From Enterovibrio sp045679545 (GTDB lineage: Bacteria; Pseudomonadota; Gammaproteobacteria; Enterobacterales; Vibrionaceae), in NCBI RefSeq assembly GCF_045679545.1, contig NZ_CP166194.1, positions 1,798,001-1,862,000 on the forward strand: a stretch of 64,000 nucleotides of DNA. Direction: 5' to 3'. Each line of letters starts with the position of its first letter. Positions within the stretch are counted from its first letter, which is position 1. Shown here piece by piece: positions 1 through 8,687 of this stretch. The notes under the pieces are model-generated. The model worked only from the letters and a program-made list of their open reading frames with translations. It was not told where the DNA came from and made no database searches. The position numbers and the translations under genes are program-made.

Positions 1-260
1 AATCATAGGTATTTCCTCATGTCGTTCCGTCCTTTGGACGCGTTAATTATTTTTGTCCTACCCCTTCAACGTATTCGCTAGGCTGTCTATTGGAAACCTT
101 GTGGATTTAATGTTTTTTTAAACTATTAAAAACATTTTGTTCATATTGTTCACTTGCGTGACAGACCACAAAGAATCATTATTTCAATAAGATAGATAAT
201 AGTGATTCGCGCCAAGCTAACACCACGCCACAAAGTTGTACGAAAGGACGCCATCAACCC
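1..260. other. Left-edge non-coding region upstream of the two-component operon
   Basis: No coding frame, RNA gene or strong hairpin is visible here. It must carry the promoter of the histidine kinase gene that starts at 261. A purine-rich GAAAGGACG lies close before that start and can act as ribosome binding site. No specific operator is claimed. Confidence 0.5.
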
Positions 261-1868
261 ATGCTTTCACTACGTTCGCTAAAACTCAAAACCCGCATGA
301 TGCTCATTCTCGGCATGATGGCTCTCCTCCAAACAGGCTTTATTGGCTTCTTTGCCCTGGTGTATTTAAGTCAATCGCTTGATGAACAGATTGGGCTGCG
401 AGCGCTGCATGTTGCAAAAACCATCGCCACCATGCCTGACGTGGTTGAAGCAGTAGAAAGCCGAGACAGCGAATGGTTACAACCAATATCTATTGATCTG
501 GCGTCAGTCAATGATGCGCGATTTGTGGTGATTGGAGACAGAAACGGCATTCGTCTTGCCCACCCATCCTGGAAGCGTGTCGGTAAGCCGATGTACGATG
601 ACGAAGGTGACCACAACGAACCCGCTCTGTTGTACGGCAAGCCTTATATTCAAAAAGCCACCGGCAGCCTTGGTGCTTCGGTGCGCGGTAAAGCCCCCAT
701 CTTTGACAGCAACAACGAAAACGTGGTGGGTATTATTTCCGTCGGCTTTATGCTTTCGTCGGTCGAAGACACGATCAACCGCTACCGCGACACCTTATAT
801 CTCGTGATCATTCTCAGTTTTGGGCTCAGTGTGCTCACTGGGCTTTGGTTCGCCTCTCATTTCAAAAAAGCCATATTCGGATTGGAGCCCGAGCAAATTG
901 GCCAGCTTTTCCAAGAGCGAAACGCCACACTGGAATCGGTCCGAGAAGGTATTATTGCCGTAAATGGCAAAGGCAATATCACCACCTTCAACCGCGCCGC
1001 TGTCGATACACTCGGGCTAGACGCCAACACCAAACTGACCGGACGCCCTATTGAAGATGTGTTACCAGACAGTCGTTTAATGGAGGTATTACGCACAGGT
1101 AAACCTCAGATCGACAAGGACGTATGGCTACAAGACAGAAACCTCATCGTGAACCGACTCCCCCTGTTGCAAAACGGTCAGATCACCGGTGTTGTTTCAA
1201 GCTTTCGACGCAAAGATGAATTGGATGCGATCAGTAAGAAACTCAGCCAAATCGAGCAATATGCCGACACCCTTCGCAGTCAATCACACGAGTATTCAAA
1301 CAAACTCCACACCATCGCTGGGCTCATTCAACTGGGTGCAACCGATGAAGCGTTAGCGCTGATTGGGCAAGAAACCCAAAGTCACCAAGCCTTGATTCAA
1401 TTATTGGTGGACGCTGTGCCCGACCCTATCCTCGCGGGTTGTATGCTGGGTAAATACAATCGTGCCAAAGAACTGGGGTTGCACCTCGAAATTGACCCAG
1501 AAAGCAGCATGAAGGAGATTCCTGATCACATCCCGCGTGAAGAGTTAGTGAGCATCATTGGCAATCTGATAGACAATGCCCTTGAAGCCACACTGAAAAA
1601 CCACCAATTCAATGTTCGATTATCCATGACCGACTTAGGGAACGACCTAATTTTCGAAATTGAAGACGAAGGTGCGGGTATTTCAGAAAATGACCAAGAA
1701 CGCATCTTTCGTAAAGGCGTGACCAGCAAGGAAGGTGAAGGCCATGGCTTCGGACTTCACCTTGTTGAAAAGCTGTTGCAGAAACTCGGTGGCACAATTT
1801 TGCTCGAACCCGCAGATACTGTCGGCAGTCGATTCACTGTTTACATCCCAAAGGCTAACGCCAACTAG
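261..1868 (+). CDS. CitA/DcuS-type sensor histidine kinase
   Basis: 535-residue inner-membrane sensor kinase of the CitA/DcuS/DctS family, which usually detects citrate or C4-dicarboxylates in the periplasm. A first membrane segment lies at about residues 12-36, an extracytoplasmic PAS-like sensor at about 40-172, and a second membrane segment at about 176-197. A cytoplasmic PAS domain follows (about 215-310, with ESVREGIIAVN). The phosphoacceptor is His343 in SQSHEYSNKLHTIAGL, the H-box style of this family. The ATPase domain shows NLIDNALEA (N-box), DEGAGI and GHGFGLHLV (G-boxes). Length is normal. The response regulator follows 55 bp downstream, so the pair is probably one operon. No transporter target is next to it inside the window, so the ligand cannot be read from context; a dicarboxylate or tricarboxylate is the family expectation. 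Confidence 0.93.
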   Translation: MLSLRSLKLKTRMMLILGMMALLQTGFIGFFALVYLSQSLDEQIGLRALHVAKTIATMPDVVEAVESRDSEWLQPISIDLASVNDARFVVIGDRNGIRLAHPSWKRVGKPMYDDEGDHNEPALLYGKPYIQKATGSLGASVRGKAPIFDSNNENVVGIISVGFMLSSVEDTINRYRDTLYLVIILSFGLSVLTGLWFASHFKKAIFGLEPEQIGQLFQERNATLESVREGIIAVNGKGNITTFNRAAVDTLGLDANTKLTGRPIEDVLPDSRLMEVLRTGKPQIDKDVWLQDRNLIVNRLPLLQNGQITGVVSSFRRKDELDAISKKLSQIEQYADTLRSQSHEYSNKLHTIAGLIQLGATDEALALIGQETQSHQALIQLLVDAVPDPILAGCMLGKYNRAKELGLHLEIDPESSMKEIPDHIPREELVSIIGNLIDNALEATLKNHQFNVRLSMTDLGNDLIFEIEDEGAGISENDQERIFRKGVTSKEGEGHGFGLHLVEKLLQKLGGTILLEPADTVGSRFTVYIPKANAN

Positions 1869-1923
1869 ACTTAACGTACATTGGAATAAATAAAGTAAGA
1901 CCAACAAGGAATGAGTTGTACCT

Positions 1924-2643
1924 ATGGCCCAAAACATCCGCGTCGTTATCGCTGAAGACGATATTCAGATTGCAGAAATACAAAAACGCTTTCTAGACCG
2001 CATAGACGGTGTAGAACTGGTCGGTATCGCCCACACATTGGAAGACGCAGAAGACCTTGTAGACGTTTTCAAACCTGAATTACTGCTGCTTGATAACCAC
2101 TTCCCAAGCGGTACAGGCCTAGATTTACTCCGGAAACTGCGAGCCAACAACAGCGCAACAGACGTGATTTTGATAACCGCAGCAAAAGAGGTCGATACGC
2201 TACGAGACGCGCTGCGTGGCGGCGTGTTTTACTACATACTCAAACCGTTAGTATTCGAACGCTTGCAAGAAGTGATCGGCCAATACGCCACACACCTCGA
2301 AAAGTTGCGCGCCATGGAGTCATTGGCACAAACGGATGTCGACACGCTTTTACCACAACGTATGGCATCCATGCCAACAGCAGACAGCTCAACCAACGCA
2401 AACACCCCGCGACTTCCAAAAGGCATTGATGTGATTACGCTGGATAAAATCCGAGCAGTGTTTGCGGATTCTGCAGAACCACTCAACGCCGAAGAAGTCG
2501 GTACCTTGATTGGCGCAAGCCGAACCACTGCCCGTCGTTATCTTGAATATATGGTGAGCACTTTAGAACTGGAAGCTCAGGTTAATTACGGCAGTGTTGG
2601 CCGGCCAGAGAGGCGTTATATTGCGGCACACTCCCCCTCCTGA
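1924..2643 (+). CDS. CitB/DcuR-type response regulator
   Basis: 239-residue response regulator paired with the preceding sensor kinase. The receiver domain occupies about residues 5-120, with acidic residues E11, D12 and D13, the phosphoacceptor Asp57 in LLLLDNHFPSGTG and the conserved Lys107 in ILKPL. The C-terminal part (about 170-235) carries a winged helix-turn-helix of the DcuR/CitB type, with a segment reading GASRTTARRYLEYM that matches the recognition-helix region of this family. It should bind DNA when phosphorylated and activate genes for uptake or fermentation of organic acids, but the target is not in the window. An ATG start with a purine-rich upstream stretch is used. Confidence 0.93.
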   Translation: MAQNIRVVIAEDDIQIAEIQKRFLDRIDGVELVGIAHTLEDAEDLVDVFKPELLLLDNHFPSGTGLDLLRKLRANNSATDVILITAAKEVDTLRDALRGGVFYYILKPLVFERLQEVIGQYATHLEKLRAMESLAQTDVDTLLPQRMASMPTADSSTNANTPRLPKGIDVITLDKIRAVFADSAEPLNAEEVGTLIGASRTTARRYLEYMVSTLELEAQVNYGSVGRPERRYIAAHSPS

Positions 2644-2787
2644 CTAGCCTAATCCTTTCATCACCTGTGACCTATACCGTATAAATGAAGATCAAAATAT
2701 TCAGTTATAGTGCGTTAGGATGAATTATCTCGCCTTGTATCATTGCCCGGTTTAGGCTGTTTTCACCCTGCTCTAGGAGTTAATCTC

Positions 2788-3681
2788 ATGACCACCACTC
2801 AATGCGTGACAACGTCACTACCAGATAACTTTAGACACAGTGATTTTCTTGCATTTCACAAGCGAGATAAAACCGAGCTTGCAGAAAAAGTGGAAGGTAA
2901 CCTGATCCGAAAAGGCATGTTGATTGATGGAACTCCTTGCTGTCTTAGCCTCTCTTTGAACAAAGACACTGGGACTCTCCAAATAGATGCTGATAGCGCT
3001 ACACACTCCCTAGCTCAAGAGACATTATCAGCGCTGCTTACCCATATGTTGGGGCTGAACCAAGACATCGACACCTTTGAAGCTCACTACCAAACCCACC
3101 CTCAGATTTCCCGTTTGCTAAAACACCATAGTGGTTTACGGATTCCGCAAACAACGACACCCTTTGAAGCCATTACATGGGCAATTACCGGACAGTTAAT
3201 CAGCGTGGAAGCGGCCGTTTCTATTCGTCGTCGACTCATTGAATCAACGGGACAAGCTCATAGCAGCGGCATTTGGTGTTCACCCGATGCGAGGACACTT
3301 GCTAACACGGAAATTGAAACCTATCGCCGTTGTGGATTTTCCAACAGCAAAGCAACCACTATTCAGCGTGTTGCCCAAATGCTAGTGAACAGCGAACTAG
3401 ATTTGTCGTTGACCGCCGATCCGCATACCGTCTCTCGAGATCTTCTCGCGATAAAAGGCGTTGGGCCATGGACCGTCAGCTATACCTTGTTGCGGGGATT
3501 CAGCTGGCTGGATGGCTCATTACATGGTGATGTGGCCGTACGGAGAAACCTCCAACGCTTGCTCAACAGCGAAGAAAAACCGTCGGAAAAGGAAACACAG
3601 GTTTGGCTTAACGCGTTTTCGCCCTGGCGTGCTTTGGTTGCGGCGCACCTTTGGGCAATGCAATCCGAGCAAGGATATTAG
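2788..3681 (+). CDS. DNA-3-methyladenine glycosylase II (AlkA-like)
   Basis: 297-residue HhH-GPD superfamily base-excision repair glycosylase, which removes alkylated bases from DNA. The helix-hairpin-helix reads LLAIKGVGPWTVSY, and the catalytic aspartate is Asp248 in LHGDVAVRR, the AlkA arrangement. The N-terminal half resembles the AlkA N-domain and the motif ITGQLISVEAA is typical of AlkA-like proteins. The frame is open from a TTG at 2743, but the ATG at 2788 is preceded by AGGAG at the right spacing (2775-2779), so that start is chosen. No Ada-type regulator is adjacent; the gene looks monocistronic. Not a MutY/Nth enzyme: I see no C-terminal iron-sulfur cysteine cluster. Confidence 0.88.
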   Translation: MTTTQCVTTSLPDNFRHSDFLAFHKRDKTELAEKVEGNLIRKGMLIDGTPCCLSLSLNKDTGTLQIDADSATHSLAQETLSALLTHMLGLNQDIDTFEAHYQTHPQISRLLKHHSGLRIPQTTTPFEAITWAITGQLISVEAAVSIRRRLIESTGQAHSSGIWCSPDARTLANTEIETYRRCGFSNSKATTIQRVAQMLVNSELDLSLTADPHTVSRDLLAIKGVGPWTVSYTLLRGFSWLDGSLHGDVAVRRNLQRLLNSEEKPSEKETQVWLNAFSPWRALVAAHLWAMQSEQGY

Positions 3682-3732
3682 CGGTATTCCTCTGTAACCC
3701 TAGAGAAAGTTGGACGTAAATCGTATAAAACA

Positions 3733-3771
3733 CTAACGATTTGACTGTGAAACAAGCAGTCAAACTGTTAG
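3733..3771. repeat. Strong imperfect stem-loop between the glycosylase and membrane-protein genes
   Basis: The arms CTAAC-GA-TTTGACTG and CAGTCAAA-CT-GTTAG pair over 13 positions with one internal 2-nt mismatch and a 9-nt loop. No T-run follows on the + strand, so it is not a standard intrinsic terminator. It sits about 80 bp before the next start and could be an operator, an mRNA stem or part of a leader. Confidence 0.6.
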
Positions 3772-3848
3772 TTAGGTCACAGTTGCGGAAGGTGCGGCGT
3801 CAATGCGGTATCCTCCCCGCCCTTCATACCGTGACTTGAAAGATAACT

Positions 3849-4880
3849 ATGCACTACAAAACTATGCTCGGGTATCGCTACCCTAAAGGCCCTTTCGCCA
3901 TGATCAGCGTCTACAGCTTTACTGGCGCTGCCGTGGTCACTTCAACGGTATTTTCACTACTGCTTTTTCTGTCGATTGATGACAGCCCGATGATGAAAGC
4001 ACTGTTCGGCACCTTGGCGATCATTTTTGAGGCTGGAAAATTCTACGCTTGGTACGAATTTGGTGAGCGTCGTGCCCATCGTAACTACATGGGTTCTTTC
4101 ACCGCGTTGGTGTTTTACCTCGTATTGGCAGCCATTTCGATCGGCGGCAGTATTGGTGGCATTAATAGCGCCACCAACAAAGCGCAAAGCGTGATCGCGA
4201 TTGAACAAGCCAAAGTCGATGCCTATAACCGCCAAATTGACGCCATCGAAAAACAAATCGATCTGAATAATCTGGCGGCAGAAAAATACATTCAAATGGA
4301 ACGTATAGCCACTGGAGTAAGCCGCATTCAGGCGCAAAACAACACCCTTCGTGAAGAACAGATACGTTTAGCGGAAGAGCGTGATTCATTGCCGCCTGTC
4401 GCGCAAGGATCGGCAATTGGCTTGATTGATAGCCTCGCCGACGCCTTTCAAGTGTCGCAGCAAACTGCTCAGTTTGGCTTAGTGGTGTTCTTGTCTATCT
4501 TGCTTGATTTGTTCGCCGCATTTTTCGTTGGTGTAATTGGTGAAGAAACACGTTTCCGTCGTTTTTATCAGCACCATACTGAAATTGACATTACTCCAGA
4601 AACCATTAGTCAACCTGTGGGTTATCTAGAGCACAAGCCAGACATGGAGAGCGAGTTTGTCGCAAATGGCAATATCGATACGCAGCAAGATGAGTCTGAT
4701 CTGACATTGGCTCAACGAGTAGAATTGGCCGTGAAAAACGGCGTGATCACTTGTTCAAAGAAAGCCGTGTGCAAACATTTCTTGCTACCGACTGATGATG
4801 TGGATGCGTTATTTGACACCATGATGAAAGACGGTGTGTTGGCAAAGAAAGCGAACCATCATTACTACCTCACAGCATAA
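3849..4880 (+). CDS. Unrecognised membrane protein: membrane segments, coiled coil, winged-helix-like tail
   Basis: 343 residues; I do not recognise the family. Three hydrophobic segments lie at about residues 20-43, 50-65 and 80-100. A highly charged, Gln/Glu/Lys-rich stretch at about 110-180 reads like a coiled coil. A fourth hydrophobic segment lies at about 210-232 (LVVFLSILLDLFAAFFVGVIG). The soluble tail from about 285 on (TLAQRVELAVKNGVI, KKAVCKHFLL, MMKDGVLAKK, HHYYLTA) has the rhythm of a winged helix: three short helices and a basic hairpin. This suggests a membrane-anchored coiled-coil protein with a cytoplasmic nucleic-acid-binding or partner-binding end. An alternative ATG is at 3900. 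A terminator follows at 4959. Function not assigned. Confidence 0.8.
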   Translation: MHYKTMLGYRYPKGPFAMISVYSFTGAAVVTSTVFSLLLFLSIDDSPMMKALFGTLAIIFEAGKFYAWYEFGERRAHRNYMGSFTALVFYLVLAAISIGGSIGGINSATNKAQSVIAIEQAKVDAYNRQIDAIEKQIDLNNLAAEKYIQMERIATGVSRIQAQNNTLREEQIRLAEERDSLPPVAQGSAIGLIDSLADAFQVSQQTAQFGLVVFLSILLDLFAAFFVGVIGEETRFRRFYQHHTEIDITPETISQPVGYLEHKPDMESEFVANGNIDTQQDESDLTLAQRVELAVKNGVITCSKKAVCKHFLLPTDDVDALFDTMMKDGVLAKKANHHYYLTA

Positions 4881-4958
4881 TGTCTGCTACTTAAGGCTTG
4901 ATGTGTGACGATCAATTAATCTGCGCGTGATACCTGTTTATAATCAGTATTTGGATAC

Positions 4959-4992
4959 AAAGAAAGCGCCATCATCGGCGCTTTCTTTTTTT
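4959..4992. terminator. Bidirectional intrinsic terminator
   Basis: AAAGAAAGCGCC and GGCGCTTTCTTT form a 12-bp stem with a 6-nt loop. A T-run follows on the + strand and the stem itself ends in A/T on the other side. It lies between two convergent genes and can serve both. Confidence 0.88.
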
Positions 4993-5057
4993 AGCTTCTC
5001 GTGTTTTTTATCAAACTCTAGCGATAACTTATGTAGCGGCAACGTATAGAAGCAGAC

Positions 5058-6341
5058 TCACGCTTTCGGTTGCTCTACAACGAGCGCTTCAGCATTAACG
5101 TCAGATGCGGAGGGTGGCTCACTCACCGGCGACGCGTTCACCTCTTTGGGTTTAATCGTGTCGATGACCATACGCAAATCATCAATCAAACTCTCATCAG
5201 ACACCTTTTTTGCTTCCAATGTTGTCACTTGGGCAGACAAGGTTTCCTTGTCTTGCTCTGCTAATGACAGGTCAGTATTTACCGCGTCAAGTTTCGCCAT
5301 TAGCTGCTTTAACTCGGGGTCGACATCAGGTTTGCTATTCAACGTCTGTACTAACGCCTCTGTTTTGCTGGCCAGCGCAGCCGTTTGCTGCTTGATCGGC
5401 TTATCTCGCAGATCGCCCTTCTCCAGCGCTTGGGCAATACGATGGAGTTGATTCTCAAGTTCCAAAATCAAAGGCTCGAATTTTCCGTCATCGATATTTC
5501 TAAATCGCTTTACTTCCAAACCAATATGTTTGAGGTGCTCAAGCTCGAACTTCACCGCATGTACTGCTTGATCAATTCCACTTGTGTCGCGTGGATCAAC
5601 CGTCACCACTGCTTCGGCTTTTTCTAGCGTTGCCCCCGCTTTGGTGTAGCTAATGGGGGCGACAGATTTGAAGCCCTCTTTACGTAACAAGGCAAGTTGG
5701 TTTTTCAGTGGAACAACATTGATTTGTAATGCTACCGCCACTTCCAACTCCTTCGCCTTCTCCAAAAACTGCACTTGTTTGACTTGAGCATCATCCAAAT
5801 CGTTGTCTGCCACATACTCAAATAAATTTCGATAGTCGCGCGCAATACGGTTATAGCGAGACCCGAACAACGCTTCTGCATTGATCGTATCCAGGTATGT
5901 CATTTCTGCAATGGCTTCAGCGAGCAAACTGTCAGCCGTTTCTTTAAGGGTTAACAGTTCAGCGTGCAACGTCGCGACCTTAACCATGCGCTTATCAAAC
6001 GTTTCGGCGTAAGTCCCAGATGAAAACACTGAGTAGCTTTCTGTGGCTTTGGCAGGGTTTGAATCGAAGTCTTCATAAACATCGACCGCCTCTTCCCATG
6101 CTTCAAATAAATCTTCAACAATATCATTGCTGTAAAGTCGCAATGCTTGACTCTCTTCCATCTTAGCGAGCCAACGGGCGTAGTCCGATTTGGCTTGTTC
6201 ATAGATTTGAAGTGTGTTTTGACTTCGTTGTGACACCCCATTGGTTTCGCTGGCTACCTGAGCAGGTTCCGATGTGGATTGGCACGCTGTGATGGCATTG
6301 ACCAACACAAAAGCCAACACGAACAAACGCAAATTTCTCAT
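5058..6341 (-). CDS. Coiled-coil lipoprotein of unknown function
   Basis: 427 residues from the chosen start. The N-terminus is a lipoprotein signal with lipobox ITAC (cysteine at about residue 20 of MRNLRLFVLAF...), so the mature protein should be lipid-anchored in the envelope. The remainder is acidic, low in cysteine and largely helical, with heptad-like stretches such as LDAVNTDLSLAEQDKETLSA near the C-terminus. It ends in a Pro/Ser/Ala-rich tail. The frame opens upstream at a GTG (6356), but an AGGGGA ribosome binding site lies directly before the ATG at 6341, so the shorter form is preferred. I recognise no enzymatic motif. It faces the preceding gene across a shared terminator and has a long AT-rich upstream region. 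Confidence 0.82.
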   Translation of the reverse strand: MRNLRLFVLAFVLVNAITACQSTSEPAQVASETNGVSQRSQNTLQIYEQAKSDYARWLAKMEESQALRLYSNDIVEDLFEAWEEAVDVYEDFDSNPAKATESYSVFSSGTYAETFDKRMVKVATLHAELLTLKETADSLLAEAIAEMTYLDTINAEALFGSRYNRIARDYRNLFEYVADNDLDDAQVKQVQFLEKAKELEVAVALQINVVPLKNQLALLRKEGFKSVAPISYTKAGATLEKAEAVVTVDPRDTSGIDQAVHAVKFELEHLKHIGLEVKRFRNIDDGKFEPLILELENQLHRIAQALEKGDLRDKPIKQQTAALASKTEALVQTLNSKPDVDPELKQLMAKLDAVNTDLSLAEQDKETLSAQVTTLEAKKVSDESLIDDLRMVIDTIKPKEVNASPVSEPPSASDVNAEALVVEQPKA

Positions 6342-7186
6342 AGATGTTCCCCTCACTGATCACCGCCACTCATGATTATATTTTTTATATTTAACAGACA
6401 TTTAGACAGGCCCCATTGAGACCATGCTCTTATAACCCCATAAAAAGTGCAGGGCGTAAGTAACAATCTAGTTCAAAAAACAACTGCCATATTGCAAGTT
6501 TAAGTGATCTACATCACATCAGGATTTGTAAGTGATACACCACACAATTCGGTAATCTTTTTTTTAAAAAGATGCATAGTGTGAAAAACAAACAGCTCGA
6601 CATAAGCAATTGAATTTATTGCATTTGGGTTCTAATTACTGATGTGAAATTGAGCATGATTGTGCAAAAAGCCGTCAAAGTAGAACAGTGAGAAACATTC
6701 GCGAAATAAGTAATGAAGAATTGTCGATGGTCGTCACGCAAAACAATTATCAAGCAACGTATATTCTTTTTAAATAATTAGGAAACATAAATATCATTAA
6801 AAGAAAGAACCACTGTAATTTTTAGGAGGAAATTTAAAAAACACACAGATAAATAACATCACTTTTAATATTACATTGCAAACAATTCAATAACAAAAAT
6901 ATCAGTGAACAATTACATTTGAACTGAAAGCATTCAAGTTCTGCTCAATTTATAACATATAACTTTTGGTTATACAGTTTGGTTTTATATGCACGCATGA
7001 CTGCTCTATCATCGCTGCCATACAGTGCGCAGGGGCTATTCAGACTTGCATATCGTTAGAAACTAGACGCCACAGCAGCAAGATTTTTACTCACTGAGTA
7101 TTTCTTTTTCACTACCGAATAAAGAACACGAAGAAAGCACGAATTTATTTTACATTTAGCCCGCTATTGAATTTAAGGATTAAAGA
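6342..7186. promoter_or_regulatory. 845-bp AT-rich divergent intergenic region
   Basis: Lies between the lipoprotein gene (minus) and tcyP (plus). No convincing ORF or RNA gene is visible. It holds a CRP-like palindrome at 6503-6518. A strong AGGAGG stands near 6823-6828 but has no start codon at usable distance. AAGGA just before 7187 is the tcyP ribosome binding site. Much of 6700-6990 is A/T-dominated, like a silenced (H-NS-type) or bent promoter region. Confidence 0.55.
6503..6518. promoter_or_regulatory. Candidate CRP-binding site
   Basis: AGTGA-TCTACA-TCACA matches the CRP consensus TGTGA-N6-TCACA at 9 of 10 core positions. It is centred about 170 bp upstream of the lipoprotein start and 680 bp upstream of tcyP, so the lipoprotein gene is the likelier target. 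Confidence 0.45.
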
Positions 7187-8587
7187 ATGGCCTTAAGCGT
7201 TATATTGAACCTCGCGATATTCACCGCACTTATCTATTTCTTGTACACACTACAAGCTAAGCATGTTCCTTTTACCAAACGTGTTTTTGCTGGCCTGGGT
7301 TTGGGTGTCGTATTTGGTGGCTTATTACAGCTGTACTACGGCGCCGGCTCCGACATTATTAAAACCAGCATCGACTACTTCGACATTGTCGGTAAAGGCT
7401 ACGTCAAGCTACTGCAAATGATCATTATCCCACTCGTGATGGTGTCTATCATTTCTGCCATCCTCAAGCTAAAAGGTGGTTCATCTGTTGGTAAGATCAG
7501 TGGCATGACTATTGGCGTACTTGTGGTAACCACCATGATTGCTGCGCTTGTGGGTATTGCTTGGTCACTCATGTTTGGTCTCACCGCTGAAGGCCTAACG
7601 GCTGGCGCAGCGGAAGTCGCTCGCGGTCAATCATTGGAAACCAATCTGGGTCGCGTAGAAAGCCTGTCTTTCGCCAATATGATCTTAGAATTCCTTCCTG
7701 CGAATCCGTTCTTGGATATGACAGGCTCGCGTAAAACGTCCACGATCGCAGTCGTTATCTTCTCTATCTTTATTGGCATCGCTGCTACAGGTATCGCGAA
7801 GAAGCAACCTGAGGTGTTTGCATCGTTTGAACATTTCGTTGGCGTGGCAAAAGCTATCGTCATGCGTATCGTGACGCTGGTACTGCGTTTAACGCCATAC
7901 GGTGTTCTGGCGCTAATGACAAAAGTGATTTCAGGCTCTAACTACGCGGATATCGTTAACCTAGCAAGCTTTGTTATGGCTTCATACGGTGCGCTGTTTA
8001 CCATGTTCGCGATTCACTTAGCGATCATCGCGATGCTCGGCTTAAACCCGATTCGTCACCTGAAGAAAATCATTCCTCTTCTAACGTTCGCTTTCACATC
8101 GCGAAGCAGTGCAGCATCGATTCCGATGAACGTTCAAACACAAGAAAAAGCTTTGGGCATTCCAAATGGTATCGCCAACTTTGCCGCTTCTTTCGGTTCG
8201 ACCATTGGTCAAAACGGTTGTGCGGGTATCTACCCTGCCATGTTAGCCGTGATGATCGCGCCAACCATGGGCATCAACCCGTTGGATATTAGCTTTATCG
8301 TTACGCTGATTGCCATCATCACCATTAGCTCGTTCGGAGTAGCTGGTATTGGTGGCGGCGCAACCTTTGCAGCCCTGATTGTTCTGTCAGCGCTTGATTT
8401 CCCCGTCGCGCTCGCGGGTCTGTTGATTTCTATTGAGCCGTTGATTGATATGGGCCGTACCGCGCTTAACGTATCCGGTTCTGTCACCGCTGGCTCTGTG
8501 ACCAGTAAGCTAATGGGTCAAACAGACATGGCGGTATTCAACGATGACAAACCGCTGAACCTTGATGGTGAAGACGCTACCGCGTAG
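7187..8587 (+). CDS. tcyP: L-cystine/cation symporter TcyP (DAACS family)
   Basis: 466-residue inner-membrane carrier of the dicarboxylate/amino acid:cation symporter family, closely resembling E. coli TcyP (YdjN, 463 residues), which takes up cystine. Recognisable signatures are YVKLLQMIIIPLVMVSI near the N-terminus, TFAFTSRSSAASIPMNV (the serine-rich re-entrant loop, about residues 302-318), FAASFGSTIGQNGCAG and the C-terminal EPLIDMGRTALNVSG substrate/cation-binding stretch. Eight membrane helices plus two re-entrant hairpins are expected. ATG start with AAGGA upstream. The next gene encodes a disulfide-type flavoprotein oxidoreductase, which fits import of a disulfide followed by thiol redox chemistry, though a weak hairpin separates the two. 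Confidence 0.9.
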   Translation: MALSVILNLAIFTALIYFLYTLQAKHVPFTKRVFAGLGLGVVFGGLLQLYYGAGSDIIKTSIDYFDIVGKGYVKLLQMIIIPLVMVSIISAILKLKGGSSVGKISGMTIGVLVVTTMIAALVGIAWSLMFGLTAEGLTAGAAEVARGQSLETNLGRVESLSFANMILEFLPANPFLDMTGSRKTSTIAVVIFSIFIGIAATGIAKKQPEVFASFEHFVGVAKAIVMRIVTLVLRLTPYGVLALMTKVISGSNYADIVNLASFVMASYGALFTMFAIHLAIIAMLGLNPIRHLKKIIPLLTFAFTSRSSAASIPMNVQTQEKALGIPNGIANFAASFGSTIGQNGCAGIYPAMLAVMIAPTMGINPLDISFIVTLIAIITISSFGVAGIGGGATFAALIVLSALDFPVALAGLLISIEPLIDMGRTALNVSGSVTAGSVTSKLMGQTDMAVFNDDKPLNLDGEDATA

Positions 8588-8630
8588 TCATCTCGATAGG
8601 TACGGTACAAAAGTCATAACATAATACTTT

Positions 8631-8673
8631 GGGGGCGTTAGCTCCCATTTCCTGTTTTCAGGGCAATGTGCCC
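8631..8673 (+). other. Two small hairpins between tcyP and the oxidoreductase gene
   Basis: GGGGGC-GTTA-GCTCCC (8631-8646) and GGGC-AATGT-GCCC (8661-8673) are two short stems in the 100-bp gap. Neither is followed by a convincing T-run. They may act as an attenuator or mRNA-processing element rather than a full terminator. Confidence 0.4.
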
Positions 8674-8687
8674 ATGAGGAATCCAAA

